A DNA stretch of 64,000 nt from Cordilura impudica (lineage: Eukaryota; Arthropoda; Insecta; Diptera; Scathophagidae): contig OY821521.1 in assembly GCA_963682025.1 (NCBI GenBank), positions 100,307,354-100,371,353 on the forward strand, read 5' to 3'. A program made the position numbers and the translations under genes. Below the pieces are notes generated by a model that was given only the letters and a program-made list of their open reading frames with translations, had not been told where the DNA came from and made no database searches. Positions 36,681-49,002 of the stretch are shown here, in pieces. How positions within the stretch are numbered: the first letter of the stretch is position 1; each line of letters opens with the position of its first letter.

Positions 36681-37595
36681 CAGTTTCCGAATTGAAAAGC
36701 AAAATATTTGATATCGGTGCAACTTTTATTAAATATGGATGGTTAAAATATTGCAAATGAGATTGCTATACATGGAATGGAAAAAATCAGCAAATATATT
36801 CCCAGTATCATATTCTTACGATTTCACAAATAATGTTACGATTTTATAAATAAATAACAAAACCGGCAACGATAACCGTTTTATAACATCCCTGTGCTAC
36901 ATCTCTTTGACGATTCGATGTGTTTACTTTAACTTGAACATACGAGTATCGCACTTGTTTTTGGTGAAAGAAAAACAAAAGAGATGAGGAGATATAAAAC
37001 AATACAGAGTTTATACGGACAAATAAAAAAAGTGCTTGAATATTATTTCGGTAATCGATCTGTAAATAAGATAAATTAATAACTAAATTTCAAGAAGAAG
37101 ACAAGGTCAAAATTCAGCGACGTGGGAGACCTTAAAAACCAAATTCAAAGAGTGAAGTTTGGGCTTTTAATAAAAGAAGTCGACATAGTTATCACCACCG
37201 AACAATTACTAATAATTTTTACACTTTTTCTGTGGCCATCATCATCTATAGCACCATACACTATCATCTATAGCACCATTTTTGCACCTGTCAATGCAGC
37301 ATTGATCCCTCTAAAAACTCATCTAAAGAAAATTGTCATCATCATTTCACTAGCACATTCTATGGCCCAGTAGCTGATGTCATATAATTCTTTAAAACCA
37401 AAAAATTCCATAAATACCTCTCGGGAACCAATTTATTTAAAGAATAAAATTATATAATATTTAAATAATAAAAGCGCAGTCTTTTATAACAATATAATAA
37501 GAGTATGAATTATGATTGAAAAACAATGTAGTTTACAAAAATAGTTTCTAAAAAAAATTGTAAACTTGAGTCAGATTCTCAGATATTTTTAACAG
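36681..37595. other. No gene seen
   Basis: A short direct repeat CATCATCTATAGCACCAT occurs twice near 37238-37280. The 83-codon plus frame at 37122-37373 has no recognisable domain. Confidence 0.4.
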
Positions 37596-37599
37596 AAGA

Positions 37600-37945
37600 G
37601 ATTTTGAAATTCATATCGGATGTGATAATATTTTATGGGGACTAGGTCCAAAAACGGTATAACCCACACAATATTTCGTAGAGTCATTTATGTCTTCCAA
37701 CAGCATGTACAAACCAAATTTTAATAAAATCATATATAATTAAGTGAATGTTCTGGAGTGGTGATTTATGAATATAATAAGCATTAAAAAACAAAGTTGT
37801 ATTATGTTATAATCTAAATTGTTAGGGTAATTAATGTCGATTTCATAGAAGTTATTTCTATGGGAGCTAGGCCGGAACATGCACCAATTTTCAACAATCA
37901 GTCGACAAAGACTTATGTTCAAATTTTAATCTAAATATATTGTCG
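37600..37945 (-). repeat. F1 repeat, diverged internal copy
   Basis: TATGGGGACTAGGTCCAAAA, 'gtacaaaccaaattttaataaaatc' and 'gggagctaggccggaacatgcacc' match the F1 middle. Both ends are missing. Confidence 0.55.
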
Positions 37946-37949
37946 TTGG

Positions 37950-39650
37950 AACTTTTTGTTTGAATACAAATATTTTTGGCAAACACTCGGTATATATTGA
38001 TAGATTTTACAATAATTAATTACTTTATATTCACTTCTATGGAAGTTATTTTAATCACATACAACGAGATTCTTTCTTTGGAATTAATCAAGAAATTATT
38101 TTTCTGAGATCGACTTTACTATTTTTTTTTCTGGGAAGTAGTTGTGTCGAACATATTTAAATTTTTTAAAAATTATATCCCAAAAATAGCTTATTTTCAG
38201 ATTAACCATTATTTAGATTTCGAAACAATATTTAAAACTAAATAGCTGGCATCCAAAACTTTTTACAAAAACAAATTTTTATATGATAAGTAAAAAAAAA
38301 TAGTGCTGACCCTTAACAGGAACAAAGTTATATAAAAAAAAAAATTCTTCTCCTAAAGCAATTGAAGTTGAATTTTCTTTCACAATACATAATTAGAAAA
38401 TATATTCAGTGTATGATCTTTAAAAGTTCAAACGAAAAACTTAAACAAAAAAAACTAGGTTAGCTATAATTTCAGGCTATTTATAAAAGTTGCAATATAT
38501 TTGTATAAAGAAGATGAAAATAGAAAAAATTAAACATTAACCATATACCCCATGACAGGAACAACGAAAAAACTGTCAACTAAATGGCCATTATAAAGCA
38601 AAACTGATTTAACAATGACATACATTTAGTCTCGCATATACACTCACATAGGTAAAATCGACCAACAACATTTATAATTAGAACAATTTCTTATATAGTC
38701 GTACATATGCTATAGCGATTTACATTAAAACTAAGGGAAATGTAACATTTATTTATGCCACTTTTATACAATTTGTCTGCCTACAATTATTTATTGCAAA
38801 ACGAAGAAGAAGGAAAAGATACCCGTATTAATATAAAAGGGTGGAATATATTTCAATGGAATAGATAAAATTATAAGACTAAAAATATAAAAATAATAAT
38901 TTAACAAAAATCTGTGTATTCCGCACTTCAGAAGACAAAGTAAGATATTTCGATATGAAAAATGAAAAAATTTTTTCGATATCAGGAAAATCTATTTACG
39001 AAATTTTCAAATTGTTCAAATCATTCCGAAATTAATAAGTTCCTCCTATGATAAAAAAAAACAGTGATGACTACTGCTCTGCATTTCAAGTGGCTTAATC
39101 CAACCAAAGGCCATAAATGATAATAGTGGTTAATGCTAATGTGTTTAACAACAAATCTTGCTGTCTGTAACAACCATATTTGCTCCAATTGCACACAGTT
39201 GCACATGTAATTTTTTTTTTGTGTTTTATTCTATTGCAGTTATTGTTGTTGTTGCAAACTTTACTCTACTACCGTTTGTTTGCTAAACATGTTGTCACAG
39301 AGGTCAATTTTCTATATTGCTGGTAATATATTTTCATTCAAAACTAGTTGGCTCCATGGTCTTTACTAGTTACTACGAGTATAATATGATTTTTCTTTTT
39401 TAAAAACTGGGTTTACAAAAATTGCATGTATTTCACCGCAGGCATTATCATCATTATAATTGAGTGTGGGCTTGGCGCTTTTTTTTAGTATGTTTTATTT
39501 ATTTTTCGTCTATTTTTCTATAACATCTATTAATACCCTACTTTATCGTATGTTTGAATATCAGACGACTTAACACACTTCCGTTTTATTATAATCAAAG
39601 ACTTTATGTCAAAATTTCAAATTACCATTGTAGACTTAGTAAAATATTAT
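37950..39650. other. No gene seen
   Basis: AT-rich. No domain or repeat boundary recognised on either strand. Confidence 0.4.
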
Positions 39651-39653
39651 ATA

Positions 39654-39749
39654 CTAGCAGATTCTAGGCAGCTGTATTTTTCAACTTAGCCAATTCACAA
39701 ACCAACACTTTTGTGGTTTATTATTATTGTGCATGATTAATATTATAGA
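39654..39749 (-). mobile_element. Helitron Hel-A, 96-bp internally deleted copy
   Basis: Both termini are present but almost the whole interior is missing: TCTATAATATTAATCATGC at the right (5' end on minus) and AGAATCTGCTAG at the left. The flanking bases are A and T as for other copies. Confidence 0.6.
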
Positions 39750-40019
39750 TAAAGAAAATATGAAATAATTTTTCGTAAGCATTATATAGTACCCGCACCG
39801 AATGCAATGAAAAAAACATTATGGGTTTTAATTTAATTATAAAGTAAAACAACAAAGCACACAAAAGTTGTGTCCGCCAAAAACTATAGTTTTTGTTTTA
39901 TCGTTCAGTGATCATATCGAATTTTGTGCCTGGAAAAGAAGATTTACTTACGAATTACTTTTCATATTTAATAAAAAGAAAAATGTTGTAAGTCATTGTT
40001 TTCTGGTTGTAAGTAACAT

Positions 40020-40735
40020 ATGGTGATTGCGCTTCATCGATTGAAACATGTAGGACACGGTTTCGACAATTTAAAAGTGGCAATTTCAATGTGGAAGACA
40101 AACAGTGCTCTCGCAGCCCACAAAATGCAATGACGAGCTATTGTAGGAGTTATGGATGATGACACAATTCAAACTCAGCGGTACTTAGCAGATATATTAC
40201 AGTGTAACGAGAAACAATTCTTAGACGTTTCCGAGCAACGGTTAATGGGTCCCACATGATTTTAATGAACGTCAATAAAAACATCAGAAAATCAATCGCG
40301 AAATGCTGTTGATGGTTGACGAAAAATGTATTTATTTTTAAAACCCGAAGCGGAAAAAATCGTGGCTTTTAACTGTCGAAGACGGTCCTTCAACACCAAG
40401 GTCTATGTCTGGTGAAGCCCGGCTACACCTTTAATACATATCGCCAACAAATGATTTATTTAAACCACGTATAAATCGAATGACGATTGCAAAATGATTC
40501 TGTTACAAGACAATACACCGTCCCACATGGAAAAACCGGTGAAAGACATGTTTAAATCGCTTTAATGGTACATCCTTCCGCAACAGCCATATACCCCAGA
40601 CATGCCGGCATCTGACTATCACCTCTTCGCATCAATGGGAAAATGGCTTGGCGAGAGTTTTTCAGCGAAAATTAACTGATAGGTTGGTGAAATGTGTAGA
40701 AATCGATGGCCATTATTCTGAAAAAGAAAATTGAA
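40020..40735 (+). pseudogene. mariner transposase relic
   Basis: Plus-strand readings across frames: SSIETCRTRFRQFKSGNFNV and EDKQCSRSPQN at about 40040-40120 (helix-turn-helix and 'DeprSGrP' linker), VYHRRQ..  no longer readable, then 'NRHKNIRKSIAKCC..LTKN' near 40280, a TPSHMEKPVKDMF stretch at about 40520 with the second catalytic Asp region (LLQDNTPSH), and PASDYHLFASMG at 40600 with the third Asp. It ends VKCVEIDGHY near 40705. The order matches mariner transposase from DNA binding to the DD34D core. More than five frame breaks are present; TIRs were not located. Confidence 0.7.
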
Positions 40736-40809
40736 AATTAAGTATCTTCTTATCAAAAAAACCAAACAAAATTTAGGCATCCTCCTGGTATACTCTTTTC
40801 CGGGCAATA

Positions 40810-42880
40810 ACAGCGCTGAAATTCTATTTGTAAAGGGGAAAGGATACTAGAGGCTTTCTCTCACATCGGATATAGCCAAAATATTGTTTACAAATTCACA
40901 TGCCGTTATTTAAAGCAACACAATCGATGTTACTCTATGGAAAGCACCTAGTTTAAAATGGCTGTTTTTAAGACAATTTTAATAAATTTTTTTAATTAAA
41001 TTCTGAATGTTTCAAGAAATAAAAAAAGACTAACATTTTTAACCGTTTTTTAAGCGCAGTATAACATAATGAGTTGTCTGTCGTACTGGAACTATGTACA
41101 TATATAATTAGGAAAATAATTTTTATTCATTTACATTCAATTTTTGTAGCATAAAAGCTATTAAAATTTTCTTCAACCCAAATAAAAGCGAAAAAATCAT
41201 TTTTTGCATATAAATTATATACAAGAAAAAAACTACAAAAAAATTTTTTGTTTGTTTTTGATTTCATAATATTTCAAACAAACAAAAATTATTGCCGTAA
41301 TAATTTAAATAAATTTGGTTTTGAGAAAGAAATCCTTAAAGTTTTATCAGGTAATTTTTCTCTAATGAATTTGGCGTTGTGGCTGTGTTCGATGAGTTGC
41401 AACTTAAGTATCTTTAAGATTTTTTTTTCTAAAATTTGGTTGTTGTTTTTGGTGACCTTTACTAGCGATTTAAGTAAAATGAAAATATAAAATGTCACTT
41501 TATAATACCTTCATTCTTCAAAGTTTTTATAACAAAATTAAATAAATAAAATTTTTTTAAATTTTTTATAAAAAAGAAAATAATTACAAAAATGTTTTAT
41601 TCGAAGCGAAATTATTAACAGTGATAGAGTATTGCTTGAGTCACATAGACCGTTTTTAAAGTTCCTACTTGTTTTTGTGCTACCATTTACTGATTTTGTA
41701 TTTAGTTTAGATGGATGTTAAACAATTTCTTATACTGACTTCTTTATGTTTCTTCCAATTCTATTCTTTTTTGGCTGTTTTCAGCTACAACGAGTTGGCT
41801 GATCCCTCCTAACATTTGTTATTGCAGACATACATAAATATTTTTATATATATAGCAAAATACTTGCAATAATTGCTCTAACTAATAACAGTTATTAGTC
41901 ACAAAAGTTGTTAAGCAATTAGTAACTTGTTAAGCACTTTATTTGTATAAATCAACAATCAATCAGAAGCAAAGATTACAAAATTAAGCACAAAAACCAA
42001 CAAACTTGACAACTACTCCAGCAATGTTTTCGAGTATTTGCATTTATTATAAATAACAAATAAATATTTAATAATATTTTCAATATCATCAAATATTTTG
42101 GCAATATACATTGACCTTGAATATAACTATACTCGTATATATTTTTAATGAATTATATACTAGACACATGCAATAAATTTTTTGTTTTTGTTTAATAGTA
42201 AAACCATTAAAAGAAAAACTTTTATTGCGTTGATGAAACTAAACTTATTTTCATTCAATTCATATAAATTATTTATACTTTTCTTCACTTTAGTAATATA
42301 AATTTTGCTTTTTCGTAGCCTTTCAGTAATTGCTTTAAATTAAATTGAACTTATTTCATAAAATTTAACATTTTGCATGTTGCATGCAACTTAACTGCAA
42401 CTTTAACTTCATTAAATCGCTTTTATTTATTTAATATGTGTTGAGTTAATTTCAAAAATTTATATATGCTAGATTTTAATGGAAATAATGGAAATAAAAT
42501 ATCGTTATTTATTTGTGCCATTATGAAACAATATTGGTTTAACTTTTCAAAATATGTTGATGCAATATTTGGAAGCAATACAATGAAAATTTTATAAAGT
42601 GAGCAAAAAAATAACAAAATTAAAAGTTACAATTCATTGAAAGCAGAAAGCCGATATAATAAATTGCATACCAATTTTACAATTATTGGAATTTTGGAAG
42701 ATACTACACGATACTCCATAATGATCCGATAGACCTGCAGAAAATTAAACGTAACAAATTCTTACCTATCAACATAACAACGAATGAATGAAAAGTTAAA
42801 CATATACTCAAAATTTTATTTTAACTATAAATTCTAAATTTAAACTAAAAAAGAGCAAGTTTTTTGACATTTTTATCAAA
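40810..42880. other. No gene seen
   Basis: AT-rich. Overlapping short frames on both strands at 41248-41498 mirror each other and lack motifs, so neither is called. Confidence 0.4.
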
Positions 42881-42881
42881 A

Positions 42882-43264
42882 CTAGTAGATTCCAGCCCTC
42901 GAAATTCGAGAGCAAGTTCTAGGAAATATTATTTTTCATTAAATAAAGATCCAAAAGGTATGCTAATCAATTTTAGCCAATTCAGAAATCAACACAAAAA
43001 ACAAGCTCATTTTTATTTTTATTACAAACACATTAACAAATTTAATAAACACACACATAGAATTGTATAATTTTATGTATGTGTTAGTTGCAAGTCTAAA
43101 TGCAATTTACTCAAAATAAAGGAAAAAATTAAAAAAAACTGTAAATCTGCAAAACCGCTAAAAAGAAATGCCTTTCAAATAATATACGTTCGGTCATAAT
43201 TGGCATAAAACGGTAGAACAAAACATCGGTCATCAGAAATCGCCTAGCCTATTAATATTATAGA
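42882..43264 (-). mobile_element. Helitron Hel-A, copy 3 (minus)
   Basis: On the minus strand it starts TCTATAATATTAATAGGCTA after an A at 43265 and ends GGAATCTACTAG before a T. The CTCGAATTTCGAG hairpin is perfect. Interior blocks (TTTGAAAGGCATTTC, GCACATACATAAAA-type) match copies 2 and 4. Confidence 0.75.
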
Positions 43265-43375
43265 TAAGAAATACATTATATTATAAAAATTTTGACATTT
43301 TTTAATATAATGTTGAAAAAATAAGTTGTTTATTAACATTCTAACTTTCGATCCCGGTAGACATTTATATGGAAA

Positions 43376-43870
43376 TCTATGTATATATATAAAATTCTCG
43401 TGTCACGGTGTTTGTGATCGTACTCCTCCGAGACGGCTTGACCGGTTTTTATGAAATTCTTTATTTGTATTTGGTAGGTATGAAAATAGGTCGTAAGGTA
43501 TGCTTCATATTACTAGGTGTTAGGGCGTGGCACCTCCAATACAAAGTGAATTTTTAATATCGTATATATATTTGTGCTGAAAATAGGCGGAATCGGATAA
43601 GTGGGCGTGGTACCTCCAATACAAAGTAATTGTTCAATATCATGTATATCAAGTACTATGACAGAGATAGCTTTGCAAATTTGTCTGAGGTCATCTATTG
43701 ATGTGGGTTGTCGAACAAAAAATAGGTGGGGTTGGAGCAATGGGTGTGGCACCCCCATACAAAGTCAATATTAAATGTCATATATCTGGAGTAGTGTAAC
43801 AGTTAGAGCCTTGGAACATTGCGTAAGCCCACAAGTTATTCATGTGATTTTTCGAACAAATTATGGGCGT
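43376..43870 (+). mobile_element. Helitron-like element Hel-B, 3'-truncated copy
   Basis: It starts TCTATGTATATATATAAAAT after an A. A leader follows (CTCGTGTCACGGTGTTTG, 'acggcttgaccggtttttatgaaat'), then four degenerate tandem units at about 43523, 43602, 43742 and 43864, each with GGGCGTGG or GGGTGTGG, CCTCCAATACAAAG and 'atatctggagtagtg'. No CTAG end was found before the repeat trails off. Confidence 0.55.
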
Positions 43871-43874
43871 GATC

Positions 43875-44560
43875 TGGTTTAGTAATGGGGCAGCAGCGTA
43901 CTATCGTGCATTCATGTGAATCATTGAAGAATAATAAATCCATAAAGAAGTCATAAGAATTTTACGAAACGAAATTCGGATAATCATTGAGTTCCTTGAG
44001 ATAGCTGGTAAATTCGAATCACCAAGAACCGAAACAGATTCCGCTAAGTTTTAAGATTGTAGTTAGTAAGTAACCAAACAAATTTAGTATAAACTCAGAC
44101 TTTAACATTACCTGACTACATTTAATTCAACTAAATTCAAGAATGTGTTATTATTTTTTGATTGTTGTTCAAATATTTATGAATGCATAAAAAGAATTGT
44201 TTTATTAATTTTAAGATTTTCATAAATTAATTAAAATTTCTAGGTTAGTCTATGAAATATTTATACTAAATCAAAGGTGATTAACCAAGCAATTGGTTAA
44301 ATTGTGGATGCTCAATTCTTTTAAATAAAAGATGTTTTATACTTTAATGAATTATGTTTTATTTTTATATTTTTGCGTAGGTCATAAAATGTATTTCACA
44401 ACGGCATGTAGACCAATCTCATAAGAAAACTATCAGGATATGTTACAGAGTTTCCAACATCATAAATTTTGTGGTTTTATGGTTGCCACAATATCAAATC
44501 CAAATTCTAGTCTGTTTGCATAAACCGCAAAATTTTACAATTTTCAAGATTTTCAAATAT
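43875..44560. other. No gene seen
   Basis: Nothing recognised. AT-rich. Confidence 0.35.
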
Positions 44561-44564
44561 TTAA

Positions 44565-44919
44565 TCTATAATATTAATAGGCTAGGCGATTTATTGTTAC
44601 CGATGGTTTGTTCTACCGTTTTATCCCGATTTTTACCAAACGTATATTATTTGAAAGGTATTTTTTTTATCCGTTTTGCTGATTTACAGATTTTTAAATT
44701 TTTTCTTTATTTTGAGTAAATTGCATCTAAAGTTGCTACAAACACATACACAAAAAAAAATACATATGCTATGTGTGTTTTATTAAATTTGTTAATGAGT
44801 TTGTTATCTTCATTCACAATAATAATCAATCATAAAAGTGTTGGTTTGTGAATTGGCTAAGTTGAAAAATAAAGTTGCCTAGAAATTGCACTCGAATTTC
44901 GAGCACTGGAATCTGCTAG
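44565..44919 (+). mobile_element. Helitron Hel-A, copy 4
   Basis: The most canonical copy: TCTATAATATTAATAGGC after an A, the hairpin CTCGAATTTCGAG, then GGAATCTGCTAG before a T. Length 355 bp; no coding capacity. Confidence 0.8.
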
Positions 44920-45290
44920 TAATTATTAATATGTCATAATTTGAAAATAATGTATCAGCAGTCCACACCAACATTTATTTCGAGTAACTCATAATTGTAA
45001 CCAACGGCATTACTCTCTTTGAAAATTAACTAAGATATATAAATATAGGACCACTGGTACTCACATTCCCTGAAATACAGTGGCGCCTAAATTGTGATTA
45101 TCTTAAAAACTGCTAAGCTACAATTCTAATCGAGGTTTCATTTGAAATGTGTAAGAAGGTCCTTTACAAAACCATTATCACATAATAAAAATTAAAAAAA
45201 AATCAAAACAATGAAGTTCATATTTATGATTTCTCTATTTTTTCGTAGAGAAAAAATAACCGTCATTGTAGAGAGTAAATAATTTAGTCA

Positions 45291-45801
45291 GTGGTTAATT
45301 TTGTTATTCATTATTTTCGTATAAAAAAATTTCATGTATTCAATTTTATACATGTAATGAAATTGTTGAATTTCGGTTGTAATCACCCCAAATACAGATA
45401 TATTGTGATGAATGGTTTGACCCTTTTTCGAAATTTAATTGCCGAAAATTTAAGCCCAAATGATATGATAATTGCGATTCTTGTAATAGTGGTCCAACTT
45501 GACGAGTCCAACTTCGTTAAGAAGACATTGAGTGTTTGTTGGTATAGTTTGGGTGTTTGGTGTTATCGAAAGAATTCCCGAAAAGAAAATTATTTCAGAG
45601 GTACTCGCTAGGAGGGACGCTCAATCTTTGCACGAAATAATAATTAGACGTATTTTGAAGGGCGTTTCGAGTCATCAATAACTTATAATCATGAAGTGGC
45701 AATTACTCTGTCGGGTAGTTGGTCAGGGATTAAAAGGAAATTTCCCATTAGGTGTAGAACACTGAGAAAATATTGGCCATTCTTTTTGTGTATATATGGC
45801 G
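45291..45801 (+). pseudogene. Merlin transposase relic, main part
   Basis: The plus strand reads WxCx-like NFGCNHPKYRYIVMNGLTLF (the N-terminal zinc-ribbon and '..R.gS.F' block of Merlin/ISXO2-type transposases). A jump follows to VVQLDESNFVKK, the first catalytic Asp block ('veIDESkF.kRK'), then LGVWCYRKNSRK, then LARRDAQSLHEIIIRRILKG, then SGSWSGIKRKFPIRCRT ('ieg.WsgiK.kiP.RcRt'). The final catalytic Glu before W is replaced by Ser/Gly. About 80 residues are missing between the N-terminal block and IDES. The frame is broken by stops. The C-terminus continues at 49003 after the Transib insertion. Confidence 0.6.
45797..45801. other. Target site duplication of the Transib element, left
   Basis: TGGCG directly precedes the element; the right copy at 48998-49002 is CGGCG. 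Five-base, G/C-rich duplications are characteristic of Transib. Confidence 0.7.
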
Positions 45802-46702
45802 TACAGTGGTGCCCTTAGAGCAAACGAGGTTGCAAAATTCAAAATTTTCATGTGCGCCGACGAAGTTTTGAATAAACCCATGTTATAGGAAACTTTTCAA
45901 CGATATGCTACTCTTAATAATATCACATTTTTAGTTTAGAAGATATAACCGTTCAAAGTTGACCGACTTTCGGTTTTCAAAAAAACACACAATTTTTAGT
46001 CAATTTGTTGCGATTTCAGGTGTAATATCACGAAAAATAGGTAACGAATCGCCTTATTTTTTGTTTGTATTGATTGATGTATTTATTAAATGTATAATGA
46101 TAAAAAAAAATTAACTGTTTGCTTTGTGTTTCTCCTGGTAAATCACTATTTAAAAACTATCCGTTTTTTCACTATTTTTCAACTTTGACGGAAAATAAAA
46201 AAATCTATATTCTTCTATATTTGCCATATTTGCGAAACATGTTCTTTGATTATTTCTTTACATAATTCAAAAGGTTTTATCTGCCCTTACGTGCCCGTTT
46301 GGCTTCTAGAGGTAAAAAAAGGTTAAAAAGACATGGTTGCAGAAATTGTATGGCGTGCATCCCTTACATGTTTTGACTGACAGTAGTTTGATCTAATAGT
46401 TTGAAAATTGCATTTTAGATCGGTTGTCTACCTGTGAGCCTCTGGCAAAGTCTACTCCCAATATTCTGTTACAGACACAGGATGCACAAAAAACTACTCA
46501 TTGAAATTCGCAGGTACGCACCTCACTTAAGAATTACTTTGGAGTACAAATGGTCAAGAACAATATTGACTTATGGTCCCTCCAGGTAGGCACAAATCTT
46601 ATTTAGACACGATCATAATATCAAAATTGCATAATTCAGCCTAAATCGATATGTATGCAGGGAACAGGTAAATTTTTAGGCATGGTAGCATAAGCCTATA
46701 TA

Positions 46703-46900
46703 TTGCAAAATAAGCATAATGCCTGGATTAGTCTACGACTGAAAGTTGACGCAACAAGTACTGAAACCATGGCGTTAAACAATTTAAGTACTGAAAACAT
46801 GGCGTTGAACAATTTAAAATTATTTGAACTGTTTAGAAGGTCAACCACACCAAAGTTTTTCACGGAAGCTGCTGGAGAGAAGCGAAATTATAAAAAATAA
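46703..46900 (+). other. Short frame with a 36-bp tandem duplication in the Transib leader
   Basis: A 65-codon frame contains a direct repeat of AGTACTGAAA.CATGGCGTT.AACAATTTA (TETMALNNL / TENMALNNL). It is upstream of the recognised transposase blocks; whether it was part of the transposase N-terminus is not clear. Confidence 0.4.
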
Positions 46901-47007
46901 TATTTATCTGATATATGCAAATATTAAGGCAAAATGGGTGAAATCTAATCGAACCATTCAGAACCATTCCTGGATATATTGGCAGTAGATAAACCCACCA
47001 CATCAAA

Positions 47008-48677
47008 CAGAGGAGCAAAAGGAAGGCCAAAAAAAGTATTGAGGAGTGTTCAATTTTCACAAGAAAGAGGAAACTTGCCGATGCCACCAATGACTTGACC
47101 ACGAAGCAATTATCGGACGCGCTGTCTATTAAATATACAAAGGATAGTGAAAGAGTTAGGTCGCAGATTACAAAATCTGTTGCTGATGCAAGCCCACTGC
47201 GACTAAAATGGATTAAGGAAAGCATTCCCATGCCCTCAAACGCACACATTAAAAAGTATGGTTCCGAAGGAGCCTTGGCCTTGTTTATGGACTTACAACT
47301 TTCCAAAGAAAAATATGAGATACTACGGGCATCCTTGATGCGACAAGGGGCTGACTTTTTACCAGGATACAAGCATATTACGCAAGCCAAAATAAATTCA
47401 CGACCACTGCATACGGAGTTTACGGAAGTCTCTGTGAAAGCCAATCTGCAGGATCTCATGGGCCATACAGCAAAACGGTTGTTGGAGAGTCTTCCTGAAA
47501 ATGATGTGAAAATTCTTCCTGAAAAACTGACATTAATCAGCAAATGGGGCTGCGATGGATCATCCGGCAAAGCGTTTATAAGCAAAGGATATCTTCCGAT
47601 GACGCTATAATATCGGACGAAAATGTGTTTATGGCATCTGTTGTTCCTTTGCGGCTAAAATCTGATGTTTCTCTACACTGGAAAAATCCACGTCCGTCAT
47701 CAGTGCATTATTGCCGACCAAAAATGTTTCAGTTTGCAAAGGAATCGGCAGAACTCATAAGGATCACGGTGAAGGACATTGAAGAAAAAATAAGCAAGAT
47801 TAAGCCTACAAAGCTGCAAATTGGAGAAGGAAAATATATTGAATGCAATTACGAGTTCCACCTGACCATGGTTGACGGAAAAGTCGTAAACGAACTGACA
47901 GGAACAACTTCAACGTTGTCATGCCTGATTTGCAAAAAGAGTCAGAAGAACTTTGGTAATTTAAACGATTCTACAAACGAGGAGAATTACGAATATGGAA
48001 TGTCACCATTGCACGCAAGGATAAGGTATATGGAGTTCTTGCTAAAACTGGCGTATACCCTACCACAAGAGGAGGAAAACTTCGATGAAAATACATCAAT
48101 AAAGGATAAGGAAAAGATCAGATCAGATCACGGATACGGTAACTCAAACGATGGAAACACTTCTAGAAGATTTTTTGAAAATGATGAGGCAGTAACTAGA
48201 ATCACTGGAATTGACAATCAAATCGTGAACAGATTGGGAACGATCTTGAATGTTTTAAACTGCAAAGAAAATGTCAATTCTACAAAATATGGAGAATATG
48301 CATCGAAAACTGCATCTCTTTTAGCAGAAATGTATACACAGAAGAAGTTGACCCCGACCGTCCATAAAATATTGGCGCATGGCAAAGATATAATTGAGTA
48401 CCAGTCTTTGCCAATTGGAGAGCTTTCTGAAGAAGCACAGGAGTCTCTTAACAAATTTTATAAAAAATATAGATTGCAGAACACATTCAAAGCATCAAGG
48501 GTAAGGCAAAATGAGGACCTCTTCAACATGTTGGCAGCATCTTCCGATCCACTTATTTCTTCCCTGCGGCATGTGAAGTTACGAATAGAGTTAGAAAATA
48601 ATTATAGTTTAGAAATGATTAGTCTTTTAGATATACCTTCTCTTACGAATTGTGACGAATATTTTACAGAAAATTGA
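47008..48677 (+). pseudogene. Transib transposase (RAG1-related), with frameshifts
   Basis: A DDE transposase of the family that gave rise to RAG1. The first frame (47035-47610) carries SIEECSIFTRKRKLADAT, TKQLSDALS and LISKWGCDGSSG with the first catalytic Asp at 47554-47556. The second frame (47544-48677) carries PLRL.., KNPRPSSVHYCRP, TMVDGKV with the second Asp at 47874-47876, CLIC, VHKILAH and LSEEAQES with the Glu probably at 48441-48443. C-x2-C and H-x4-H match the RAG1 zinc ligands. A one-base loss at about 47566-47570 separates the frames, and another indel lies in the A7 run at 47028-47034. All recognised catalytic and zinc residues are intact otherwise. Confidence 0.85.
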
Positions 48678-48997
48678 AAAAATAAATTTAAAAAAGAAGT
48701 AATTTTTTTTTTAATTTGTTGGGTAATAATTTAAAACATAAAACCCTAAAGAAAAAAAATAAAAACAATCTAAAAATGTAAAAATGTTTTTTTTTAGTTA
48801 CTATAAAATTGATTTTTCTACAAAATTTAATTTTAATAACCCATAAGTAGGCCACTACAAAGCGTAGCACCCTTTCCAAACGCTCATTTCATAGGTTGAA
48901 CAGTTATCTATCATATGCTGTTTAAACTGTTCAATTATGTTATTCGGTTCAAAAGATATGATTTTTTCAACGAAAAAACTCAAATGGCGCCACTGTG

Positions 48998-49002
48998 CGG
49001 CG
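48998..49002. other. Target site duplication of the Transib element, right
   Basis: CGGCG, against TGGCG on the left; one mismatch. Confidence 0.7.

Larger units (their letters stand above)
45802..48997 (+). mobile_element. Transib transposon, nearly complete (3,196 bp)
   Basis: The left end is TACAGTGGTGCCCTTAGAG and the right end read inwards is CACAGTGGCGCCATTTGAG. This fits the Transib CACWRTG consensus apart from a first-base change on the left. It is flanked by TGGCG/CGGCG and contains one long transposase region on the plus strand. The length agrees with known Transib elements (about 3 kb). It interrupts the Merlin relic: Merlin reading continues at 49003. Confidence 0.85.

Noticed and set aside
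36690..37380. Possible solo LTR around ATAACCGTTTTATAACATCC
   Set aside because: No paired TG...CA ends, no target duplication and no gag/pol remnants were found in the window.
45076..45090. Transib-like end ACAGTGGCGCC at 45077
   Set aside because: It matches the inverted end, but the bases before it (TGAAA) do not match CGGCG, and Merlin continuity places the true left end at 45802. It may be a stray end fragment or chance.
46860..47585. 241-codon minus-strand ORF, the longest in that area
   Set aside because: It is antisense to the Transib transposase, whose catalytic motifs are on the plus strand; no motif is visible in the minus reading.
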